DNA of 64,000 nucleotides, from assembly GCF_047501535.1 (NCBI RefSeq), contig NZ_JAZDRJ010000012.1:1-64000 (forward strand), written 5' to 3'. The DNA is from Yanghanlia sp047501535. GTDB lineage: Bacteria; Pseudomonadota; Gammaproteobacteria; Burkholderiales; Burkholderiaceae_B. Positions within the stretch are counted from its first letter, which is position 1. Each line of letters begins with the position of its first letter. The position numbers and the translations under genes were made by a program. Positions 17,197-24,545 of this stretch are shown here, piece after piece. The notes beneath the pieces were generated by a model, which worked only from the letters and a program-made list of their open reading frames with translations, did no database searches and was not told the DNA's origin.

Positions 17197-17255
17197 CGCT
17201 GAACAAGTCATCGGCTTAGGGCATCTACCTAAAGATAGACCTGTTCAGCGTTTTT
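17197..17255 (+). terminator. Attenuator-like hairpin in the leader of the polysaccharide operon
   Basis: CGCTGAACA at 17197-17205 pairs perfectly with TGTTCAGCG at 17242-17250, with an inner stem TTAGG/CCTAA, and five T residues follow. It sits 27 bases before the GTG start of the first polysaccharide gene, where an ordinary end-of-gene terminator would have nothing to terminate in the plus direction. It is therefore probably a leader attenuator or site of antitermination. The rest of the 524-base gap holds the 11-bp repeats and presumed divergent promoters (a GATAAT at 17180-17185 may be a -10 element). Confidence 0.55.
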
Positions 17256-17281
17256 CATATTTTTATCTGGATGGAGACTTT

Positions 17282-18439
17282 GTGACTTCGCCTCAATTCT
17301 GGGGTTCGTTTACCTGGCTCTACATTTGTGTTGTGGCCTTCATGGTCGGGGGGCTTATCGTTGCCTCCGAGCGCTGGCATGGTGTGTTCACCGGCGACTC
17401 CGACATGAAAAAACCGCAGGCTATGCACGCCCGCGCTGCACCACGCGTGGGCGGGTTGGCCGTCGTGGCGGGCAGCCTGGCAGGTTTGCTGGTGCTGGGG
17501 CCTAGCAATATGACGCTCACATGGTTGTGGCCGGTTCTCTTTATTGCCGCCATGCCTGTATTCGTAGCGGGCCTGCTTGAAGACATTACTAAGGACGTCG
17601 GCTCAGGCAAACGCCTGATGGCGGCCTTTATCTCCGCCGCGATAGCCTGGTGGTTTTTAGGGGGCGTTTCGCGGGTAGGCATTGGCTGGGCTGACTGGAT
17701 GCTTTCCTATTGGCCGGTTTCTTTAGTGTTTACCATGGTGGCGGTGGGCGGCTGTACGCATGCCCTGAACATTGTCGATGGCATGAATGGACTGGCGGGC
17801 ATGATAGCCACGCTGATGGCTCTCTCGCTAGCGCTGGTGGCGCTGCAAGTTCAGGATATTCCTATTTTTCTTATTGCCGCTGCGCTGGCTTCGGCTACGC
17901 TAGGCTTCCTCGTGTGGAATTTTCCTTTTGGGCGGGTGTTCCTGGGCGACGGCGGGGCCTATTTTCTGGGCTTCATGCTGGCCGAGCTGGCCGTGCAGTT
18001 GGTGGTTCGTAACCCCAGTGTTTCGCCCTTCTATGCGTTGGCCGTCCTGTTTTATCCCGTATTTGAAACCATGTTCTCGATCTGGAGACGGCGCTTCAAG
18101 CGCGGTGTGCCGGTTGACCAGCCCGATGCTCTGCATTTGCATCAGCTTGTTTTCCGGCGTTTGGTGCGGGTGACATTCACGCGAGATAGCCGTCATGCCG
18201 TTCCCGCCTTATGTAATGCGATGACTTCCCCTTATCTGTGGGTGTTGGCGCTGATCGGCTTGGTGCCGGCTACGATCTGGTGGGATAACACCTGGATACT
18301 CTGCGGCAGTATCGCGGTGTTCTGCTGGGTGTATATATGGCTGTATTCACGATTGGTATCGTGGCGTCGGCCCACATGGTTGCTGCTGCCCTCGTTGGGG
18401 CGGGGAGAGCGCCGTCGCGATGCGAATAAGCAGCGCTGA
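17282..18439 (+). CDS. WecA/MraY-type undecaprenyl-phosphate glycosyl-1-phosphate transferase
   Basis: The 385-residue polytopic membrane protein of the PNPT family starts a lipid-linked glycan by transferring a sugar-1-phosphate (usually an N-acetylhexosamine) from UDP to undecaprenyl phosphate. Family marks are NIVDGMNGLAGM, with the metal-binding Asp, FLGDGGAYFLGF, and a cytosolic HLHQLVFRR histidine loop. The GTG start follows GGATGGAGACTTT. It is the first gene of the polysaccharide locus. The charged C-terminal tail is unremarkable. Which amino sugar is used is not decidable, but the tviB/tviC neighbours favour a UDP-GlcNAc/GalNAc-derived sugar. Confidence 0.85.
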   Translation: MTSPQFWGSFTWLYICVVAFMVGGLIVASERWHGVFTGDSDMKKPQAMHARAAPRVGGLAVVAGSLAGLLVLGPSNMTLTWLWPVLFIAAMPVFVAGLLEDITKDVGSGKRLMAAFISAAIAWWFLGGVSRVGIGWADWMLSYWPVSLVFTMVAVGGCTHALNIVDGMNGLAGMIATLMALSLALVALQVQDIPIFLIAAALASATLGFLVWNFPFGRVFLGDGGAYFLGFMLAELAVQLVVRNPSVSPFYALAVLFYPVFETMFSIWRRRFKRGVPVDQPDALHLHQLVFRRLVRVTFTRDSRHAVPALCNAMTSPYLWVLALIGLVPATIWWDNTWILCGSIAVFCWVYIWLYSRLVSWRRPTWLLLPSLGRGERRRDANKQR

Positions 18440-18470
18440 GCCCAGGCGCGGCATAAGGATGAACATATAC

Positions 18471-18495
18471 GCCCGGGTTCGGGCATGTTTTTTTT
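18471..18495 (+). terminator. Short GC hairpin with T-run between the initiating transferase gene and tviB
   Basis: GCCCG (18471-18475) and CGGGC (18480-18484) form a 5-bp GC stem on a GGTT loop, followed by ATG and eight T residues. It may lower read-through into tviB rather than block it, because the downstream genes form one functional pathway. Confidence 0.5.
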
Positions 18496-18530
18496 AGATT
18501 AGATTGCGCTCATATAAAGGGAGAAAAACC

Positions 18531-19805
18531 GTGCGAATCGAAGACGTAAAACTAGCGGTGGTCGGTCTGGGCTACGTTGGGCTCCCGTTGGCTGTGGAAT
18601 TCGGCAAGAAGAGGCCGGTGCTGGGTTTCGATATCAATAAGCGCCGCATTGAGGCGCTCAAGAACGGGCACGACCACACGCTTGAGGTTGACGATGACGA
18701 CTTGGCGGCGGCTAAACATCTTCGCTATTCGGCAGACGCAGAGTCTTTGGCCGAAGCAAATGTGTTTATTGTGACGGTGCCCACGCCGATTGATCAGTAC
18801 AAGCAGCCCGATCTCACGCCGCTGATCCGCGCCAGCGAGACCATCGGGCGGGTGCTCAAGCGCGGCGACATTGTGATTTATGAATCCACTGTGTATCCCG
18901 GGGCAACAGAGGAAGTCTGCGTGCCAGTGTTGGAAAGCGTGTCAGGCCTGCGCTTTAACGAGGATTTCTACGCCGGCTACAGCCCGGAACGTATCAACCC
19001 GGGAGATAAACAGCATCGGGTGACGAATATCCTCAAAGTCACGTCGGGTTCTACGCCCGAAATTGCAGATCTCATCGATGACATCTACGCTGACATCATC
19101 ACCGCAGGTACACATAAAGCACCGTCTATCCGTGTTGCTGAAGCGGCCAAGGTGATCGAGAACACGCAACGCGACGTCAATATCGCTCTCATCAACGAAC
19201 TGGCTCTGATCTTCAATAAACTGGGCATTGACACCCAGGCCGTACTGGAGGCAGCGGGCACGAAGTGGAACTTCCTGCCCTTCCGGCCCGGCTTGGTGGG
19301 GGGGCACTGCATTGGCGTGGATCCTTATTACCTGACGCACAAGGCGCAAAGCATCGGCTACCACCCAGAAATCATCCTGGCCGGTCGGCGCCTGAACGAC
19401 AGCATGGGCGGTTATGTGGTCTCGCAACTGATCAAGGCCATGACCAAGCGGCGTATTCAGGTGCAAGGCTCGCGTGTGTTGGTCATGGGGTTGGCATTCA
19501 AGGAAAACTGCCCTGACTTACGCAACACCCGCATTGTCGATATTGTGAAAGAACTGGGCGAATACAACATCGAGGTCGATGTTTACGATCCTTGGGTCGA
19601 CAAGGAAGAGGCCATGCATGAATATGGCATACAGCCTATTGCCGAACTGCAAGAGGGCGCTTACGACGGCATTGTGCTGGCCGTGGCGCACCAGCAGTTC
19701 GTAGAAATGGGTGCCGAAAAAATCCGGGCGCTGGGCAAGCCCGAGCATGTGCTTTACGACCTGAAGTATGTGTTGACGGCCGATGCCGCTGATCTGCGCC
19801 TGTAA
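18531..19805 (+). CDS. tviB: UDP-N-acetylhexosamine 6-dehydrogenase, TviB/WbpO type
   Basis: The 424-residue cytosolic enzyme oxidises C6 of UDP-GlcNAc (or UDP-GalNAc) twice with NAD to give the uronic acid. The N-terminal VVGLGYVGLPLAVEFGKKRPVLGFDINKRRIEALKNG closely follows the TviB/WbpO pattern. VTVPTPID, YESTVYPGATEEVC, the catalytic-cysteine loop LVGGHCIGVDPYYLTHKA and GLAFKENCPDLRNT are all present. GTG 18531 is chosen because it follows AAAGGGAG and leaves a normal-length enzyme; a TTG at 18504 would add nine residues. Together with tviC this supplies a UDP-N-acetylhexosaminuronic acid for the glycan. Confidence 0.88.
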   Translation: MRIEDVKLAVVGLGYVGLPLAVEFGKKRPVLGFDINKRRIEALKNGHDHTLEVDDDDLAAAKHLRYSADAESLAEANVFIVTVPTPIDQYKQPDLTPLIRASETIGRVLKRGDIVIYESTVYPGATEEVCVPVLESVSGLRFNEDFYAGYSPERINPGDKQHRVTNILKVTSGSTPEIADLIDDIYADIITAGTHKAPSIRVAEAAKVIENTQRDVNIALINELALIFNKLGIDTQAVLEAAGTKWNFLPFRPGLVGGHCIGVDPYYLTHKAQSIGYHPEIILAGRRLNDSMGGYVVSQLIKAMTKRRIQVQGSRVLVMGLAFKENCPDLRNTRIVDIVKELGEYNIEVDVYDPWVDKEEAMHEYGIQPIAELQEGAYDGIVLAVAHQQFVEMGAEKIRALGKPEHVLYDLKYVLTADAADLRL

Positions 19806-19828
19806 ACCAAAGAAGGAACCGTTTCATC

Positions 19829-20866
19829 ATGACCCCATCTGCAAGCGTCGCGTTTAACGATGTCATGGCGCAACTGCGAGAGCAGCCGCGCCGCTGGCTG
19901 GTGACAGGGTGTGCCGGCTTCATCGGCTCCAATTTGCTGGAGGCCTTGCTGGCGGCTGGTCAGGACGTCGTCGGCTTGGACAACTTCGCAACCGGGCACC
20001 AGCACAATCTGGATGAAGTAGCGGCGAATGTCGGCGCTCAAGCGTGGGCGCGCTTTCGCTTCATCGAAGGCGATATCCGCGACATGGATACCTGCCGCGC
20101 AGCGACCGAAGGCGTGGATCACGTGTTGCATCAGGCGGCGCTGGGTTCCGTGCCGCGCTCGCTGGAAGACCCTGTCACGACTAACGAAGTGAATATCGGC
20201 GGCTTCCTCAAGATGCTGGTAGCAGCGCGGGATGCCCGCGTGCGTTCGTTCGTGTACGCCGCTTCAAGCTCGACCTATGGCGACCACCCAGGCCTGCCCA
20301 AGGTTGAGGATCGCATCGGCAAGCCGCTGTCTCCTTATGCAGTGACAAAGTACGTTGATGAACTCTACGCCGATGTTTTCACCCGGGCGTATGGCATGCC
20401 CAGCGTCGGTCTGCGCTACTTCAATGTGTTCGGCCGCCGCCAGGATCCGGAAGGGGCGTATGCAGCGGTGATTCCGCGTTGGATTGCCGCCATGATTCGC
20501 AATCAGGAAGTCATCATCAACGGTGATGGTGAAACCAGCCGCGATTTCTGCTACATCGACAATGTTATCCAGGCCAACTTGCTGGCTGCGCTGGCGGGGC
20601 CGGAGGGCATGAATCAGGTCTATAACGTGGCCTATGGCGGGCGCACCACCCTGAACCAGCTGTTCGCGTATCTGTCTCAATTCCTTAACGAATTGGGCAT
20701 CGTCTACGAACGTTCTCCTCGTCACGGTGATTTTCGTGCCGGCGATGTGCGACATTCCCAAGCTGATATCGGCAAGGCGGAATCGCTGTTGGGTTATGCG
20801 CCGCAATACGACGTACAGCAAGGGCTGAAAGAAGCCATGCCCTGGTACGCACAGTTTCTGCGTTGA
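19829..20866 (+). CDS. tviC: UDP-N-acetylhexosamine(uronate) C4 epimerase, TviC/WbpP type
   Basis: The 345-residue short-chain (extended SDR) epimerase interconverts the gluco and galacto forms of the UDP-N-acetyl sugar or its uronic acid. The Rossmann motif is TGCAGFIGSNLLE (about residues 30-42). The catalytic Ser-Tyr-Lys set is in YAASSSTYGDHP and LSPYAVTKYVDELYADVF, and the WbpP/TviC hallmark HQAALGSVPRSLEDP is present. Start MTPSASVAFNDVMAQLREQPRRWLVTG matches the extended N-terminus of this subfamily. It lies 23 bases after tviB. Confidence 0.88.
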   Translation: MTPSASVAFNDVMAQLREQPRRWLVTGCAGFIGSNLLEALLAAGQDVVGLDNFATGHQHNLDEVAANVGAQAWARFRFIEGDIRDMDTCRAATEGVDHVLHQAALGSVPRSLEDPVTTNEVNIGGFLKMLVAARDARVRSFVYAASSSTYGDHPGLPKVEDRIGKPLSPYAVTKYVDELYADVFTRAYGMPSVGLRYFNVFGRRQDPEGAYAAVIPRWIAAMIRNQEVIINGDGETSRDFCYIDNVIQANLLAALAGPEGMNQVYNVAYGGRTTLNQLFAYLSQFLNELGIVYERSPRHGDFRAGDVRHSQADIGKAESLLGYAPQYDVQQGLKEAMPWYAQFLR

Positions 20867-20875
20867 GCACCGCCA

Positions 20876-22225
20876 TTGAAACACCTTAAAGCTCGTTACG
20901 CGGGCCTGCATTCGGATCACCGCCGCATCTTCTCAGGCGCCTTCCGGGTTGCGGTTTTCCTGCTATTGGGCAAGGCCGCCGGCGCTTTCAAAGAAATGGC
21001 CGTCGCCTACCGCTACGGTGTTAGCGAAGTCGTAGACGCTTATCAGTTCACCATGACTCTGGCGAATTGGCTGCCGGTTACCCTGGTGGGTGCGCTGTCT
21101 GTGGTGCTGATCCCTGTTCTGGTGCGCTCCCGCGATGATGATGCGGCAACGCGCCGGCGCTTTCTGGCTGAGTTGCACGGCTGGGTTGTGCTGTTGGGAG
21201 TGGGGCTGGCCGGCCTTATTTACATCGCATGGCCCTGGGTGCTGGAATGGGCCGGAGCCGGGCTGGATGCCGAAACGCGACGCATGAGTTCACAACTGAC
21301 TCTGGCTTTCGCACCAGCTGCGCTGCTTACCCTGATCTCCGGCCTGAGCGCTGCGCGGTTGCGTGCCCGGGAACGCTACATCAACACCTTGCTGGACAGC
21401 GTCCCCGCCGTCGTCATTCTGATATGGGTGCTGCTGGCAGTGACCGCACCGGATGTTGGCCCGCTGCTATGGGGCACGTTGGTTGGCTATGCCATACAGT
21501 CGGTCTGGCTTTTGCGGCTGGCCAATCGGGCAGACGGAGGCTGGGGGCGTCTACGGCTGGGTTTCAACGCCCACTATTGGCCTGACTTGGTAAAAGCGGC
21601 AGGAGTCATGTTGGTCGGTCAGATTGCCATGAGTTTTGTCGGCCCGATTGACCAATACACTGCTGCCAATTTGGGGGCCAATGCCAACGCCACGCTCGGC
21701 TATGCCGCGCGGTTGCTGTCTTTGTTGCTGGGGCTGGGTGCTGCCTCGGTCGGTCGGGCCGCGCTGCCGGTTCTGGCGGATGTCCAGCGTCGCGGCGACG
21801 CCTCGCGGGCGCGCCAACTGGCATTGAAATGGTCGGTGCTGATGGCCTTGGCGGGTGCGGTTGTGATGGCGGTTGGCTGGCTGCTTGCACCCTGGATGGT
21901 CAGCCTGTTATTTGAGCGAGGGGCATTTTCTGCGCAGGACACCCAGAGGGTGGCAGAAGTGATGCGCTGGGGGCTGCTGCAGCTGCCTTTCTATTTCGGC
22001 GTACTGGTGCTGGTGCAACTGCTGGCGAGCCAGAACCGTTATCGCATCATGGCGGCTATCGCCATCGCCAACTTTCTGTTGAAGGCGGCAATGAATTATG
22101 TGCTGGCGCCTGTCATGGGGGTCAGCGGCATCATGCTGGCTACCAGCTTGATGTATGCCTTGTCTTATCTCTGTTACGCAGCCGCGGCCTTGCGTCGCCC
22201 GGCCATAACAGCCGTCCCGGCATGA
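20876..22225 (+). CDS. MurJ/MVF-superfamily lipid-linked glycan flippase
   Basis: The 449-residue protein is almost wholly hydrophobic helices, about 12-14 of them, and belongs to the MATE-like MVF (MviN/MurJ) group. KAAGAFKEMAVAYRYGVSEVVDAYQF near the N-terminus and LLFERGAFSAQDT in the second half are MurJ-type signatures. Because it lies inside a glycosyltransferase cluster, it more likely flips the undecaprenyl-linked oligosaccharide of this locus than lipid II. The start is TTG 20876, nine bases after the tviC stop; no ATG or GTG fits better. A true MurJ elsewhere in the genome would support this reading. Confidence 0.75.
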   Translation: MKHLKARYAGLHSDHRRIFSGAFRVAVFLLLGKAAGAFKEMAVAYRYGVSEVVDAYQFTMTLANWLPVTLVGALSVVLIPVLVRSRDDDAATRRRFLAELHGWVVLLGVGLAGLIYIAWPWVLEWAGAGLDAETRRMSSQLTLAFAPAALLTLISGLSAARLRARERYINTLLDSVPAVVILIWVLLAVTAPDVGPLLWGTLVGYAIQSVWLLRLANRADGGWGRLRLGFNAHYWPDLVKAAGVMLVGQIAMSFVGPIDQYTAANLGANANATLGYAARLLSLLLGLGAASVGRAALPVLADVQRRGDASRARQLALKWSVLMALAGAVVMAVGWLLAPWMVSLLFERGAFSAQDTQRVAEVMRWGLLQLPFYFGVLVLVQLLASQNRYRIMAAIAIANFLLKAAMNYVLAPVMGVSGIMLATSLMYALSYLCYAAAALRRPAITAVPA

Positions 22226-22238
22226 TTGCTTTGCAGGT

Positions 22239-23369
22239 ATGAAATTGAATTACCCGGTTAAACAAGCTCATTTGATGATTGTGATTCACTCCCTTGCAGG
22301 TGGGGGGGCAGAACGCGTAGCGGTAGAAATGTGCGATTACTGGCTGAGTCAAGGTTGTCGCGTCACATTGGTGACGCAAAGCAGCGCTGATACGGATGCT
22401 TATCCGGTTCCCGAAGGTGTAGACAGACGGGCCCTGGGGTTGGCGGGAGATAGTTCTGGCTCCGTGGTCGCCCTGTGGGCCAACATGCGTCGAGTGGCGG
22501 CGTTGCGCCGTCTGATCGTTAAGTTGAAACCGCAAGTGGTGTTGGGAATGATGACTAGGGGGTCAGTACTTGCCGTGCTGGCCGCGCAGCGCCTGCCTTG
22601 CCGGGTGATAGCCAGCGAGCACACGCACCCACCCGTGCAGCGTTTGCCTTCTATCTGGCAGAAGTTGCGCCGCTGGGCCTACCCCCGCGCACACGCCGTC
22701 GTGGCACTGACATCCGGCACAGCGGCATGGTTGGAAGAGCATGTGCCCGGCTCCAAAGTCACGGTCATCCCCAATTCGGTGCGCTGGCCTTTGGAAAGCA
22801 GCGAACCGGTGGTGGCGCCGCCTGAGCGAGCCGGCCGCTTCCGCCTCCTGGCGGTGGGCCGCTTGCATCGGCTCAAGGGGTTCGATGTTCTACTGCGAGC
22901 CTTTTCCCAACTGACTGAATACTTTCCGAACTGGGATCTCGTTATTCTTGGAGAGGGCGCCGAACGTGAAGTCTTGCAACAGCAAATTGAAGAACTTAAT
23001 CTGGCGGGTCGGGTGAGTATGCCGGGCCGGGTGGGTAATCTGGCAGATTGGTACCGGGAATCGGATCTCTATGTGCTTAGTTCACGGGCGGAGGGGCTGT
23101 CTAACACGCTGATTGAAGCCATGGCAAGCGGTTTGCCTGTTGTAGCCTTCGATTGCGACACTGGGCCGCGCGAAATTATCCGCCCCGACATCGATGGCGT
23201 CCTGGTCAGGCAAGTGGAAGACGCCGACGCTCTGGCAGCGCATTTGGCTCATCTCATGACCAGGCCGGAAGAGCGCGAAGCCTTGGCCCGGCGGGCAATT
23301 GATGTGCGCGATCGTTTCTGCGTTGCGCGCGTGATGACGCTGTGGAACCAGTTGTTCGGGTTTCGTTGA
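22239..23369 (+). CDS. GT4-family glycosyltransferase
   Basis: The 376-residue GT-B fold enzyme is a retaining glycosyltransferase of family 4. The N-terminal HSLAGGGAERVAVEMCDYW is the usual glycine-rich acceptor-side loop, and the C-terminal donor site carries the E-x7-E motif in SRAEGLSNTLIEAMASGLPVVAFD. It resembles AmsD/PglJ-type enzymes that add GalNAc-like sugars, but substrate cannot be assigned. It lies 13 bases after the flippase gene on the same strand. Confidence 0.85.
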   Translation: MKLNYPVKQAHLMIVIHSLAGGGAERVAVEMCDYWLSQGCRVTLVTQSSADTDAYPVPEGVDRRALGLAGDSSGSVVALWANMRRVAALRRLIVKLKPQVVLGMMTRGSVLAVLAAQRLPCRVIASEHTHPPVQRLPSIWQKLRRWAYPRAHAVVALTSGTAAWLEEHVPGSKVTVIPNSVRWPLESSEPVVAPPERAGRFRLLAVGRLHRLKGFDVLLRAFSQLTEYFPNWDLVILGEGAEREVLQQQIEELNLAGRVSMPGRVGNLADWYRESDLYVLSSRAEGLSNTLIEAMASGLPVVAFDCDTGPREIIRPDIDGVLVRQVEDADALAAHLAHLMTRPEEREALARRAIDVRDRFCVARVMTLWNQLFGFR

Positions 23370-23397
23370 TTCGGTTGAAAACCAGAGGGCGGCCGTC

Positions 23398-24510
23398 ATG
23401 CACATACTTTTTTTTGTCAGCTCCATGCATGCGGGAGGCGCTGAGCGGGTGGCGGCGACGCTTTGCAAAGGGTGGGTGGAGCAAGGTCATCAGGTGACTC
23501 TGGTGCCCACTTACACGGGCAAGGGTACGTTGTTCTACGAGCTTGACCCGCGTGTCCGGCTCGTATGGCTGGCGGATCACCTTGGCCGTGCGCGCCGTAC
23601 ACCGCTGGCGCCTTTGGCAAAATTGCGGGCCTTGCGCAGGTTAGCCAAGGAAGCCCGCCCGGATGTCATTGTGTCGTTTCTGACCAATGTGAATGTTATG
23701 ACGCTGATGGCGACTTGGGGGCTGGATGTGCCGGTCGTCGTGTGCGAACGTACCAACCCCGCGCTTAGCGTGCGGGCCACACCCGCGCTGCGGCGGCTGC
23801 GACGCTGGCTTTACCCCCGTGCCGCCATGGTAACGGTGCAAGCGGATGCCAGCCGGGCGCCGATGCAGCAGCAAGTCCCCGCCATGCGACGCTTGGCAGT
23901 GATACCCAACCCCCTACCGCCAGACATACCATCGCCCCGCTCATGGGGGGCAGAAGCGTCCGGGCGACGCCTGCGTCTTGTCGCCATGGGACGTTTCGTG
24001 CCATCAAAGCGCTTCGCTGGGCTGATTGCAATATTCGAGCGGCTGGCGGGGCGCTTTCCGGACTGGGAGCTGGTTATCTGGGGTGACGGCCCATTGCGGG
24101 CAGAGCTGGCAGCACATGTCGCCCGGGCCGGGCTGGAACAACGTGTGTTGCTGCCAGGGCGCACGTCCACCCCCTGGCAGGAATTGCTGGCTTCCGACCT
24201 GTTTGTGCTGACGTCGGAAGTAGAGGGGTTTCCCAATGCTTTACTTGAAGCCATGGCATTGGGTTTGCCTTGCGTAAGCGTCGACTGCCCCAGCGGCCCC
24301 AAGGAAATCACTCGCGGCGGGCAGGACGCGCGTCTCGTGCCACTGTACGACGACGCTGCCCTGGAAGCTGCTTTGGCTGACCTGATGAACGACCCTCAAG
24401 AAAGAGAGCGCTTGGGGCTGGCCGCCTCACAAAGCGTGCGCCGGCGCTACGGGCTGGAACAGGTGCTTGAGCATTGGGATTCCCTGTTCAAAGAAGTAAT
24501 GGATACATAA
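23398..24510 (+). CDS. GT4-family glycosyltransferase
   Basis: The 370-residue GT-B fold protein is related to the preceding one, suggesting an old duplication. It begins MHILFFVSSMHAGGAERVAATLCKGW and has the E-x7-E donor motif in SEVEGFPNALLEAMALGLPCVSVD. It presumably adds another sugar to the lipid-linked oligosaccharide on the cytosolic side of the inner membrane. The gene follows its neighbour by 28 bases. Donor and linkage are unknown. Confidence 0.85.
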   Translation: MHILFFVSSMHAGGAERVAATLCKGWVEQGHQVTLVPTYTGKGTLFYELDPRVRLVWLADHLGRARRTPLAPLAKLRALRRLAKEARPDVIVSFLTNVNVMTLMATWGLDVPVVVCERTNPALSVRATPALRRLRRWLYPRAAMVTVQADASRAPMQQQVPAMRRLAVIPNPLPPDIPSPRSWGAEASGRRLRLVAMGRFVPSKRFAGLIAIFERLAGRFPDWELVIWGDGPLRAELAAHVARAGLEQRVLLPGRTSTPWQELLASDLFVLTSEVEGFPNALLEAMALGLPCVSVDCPSGPKEITRGGQDARLVPLYDDAALEAALADLMNDPQERERLGLAASQSVRRRYGLEQVLEHWDSLFKEVMDT

Positions 24511-24545
24511 AGGATAGTCGTATATTGGCTGCTGAGAAAACCACC

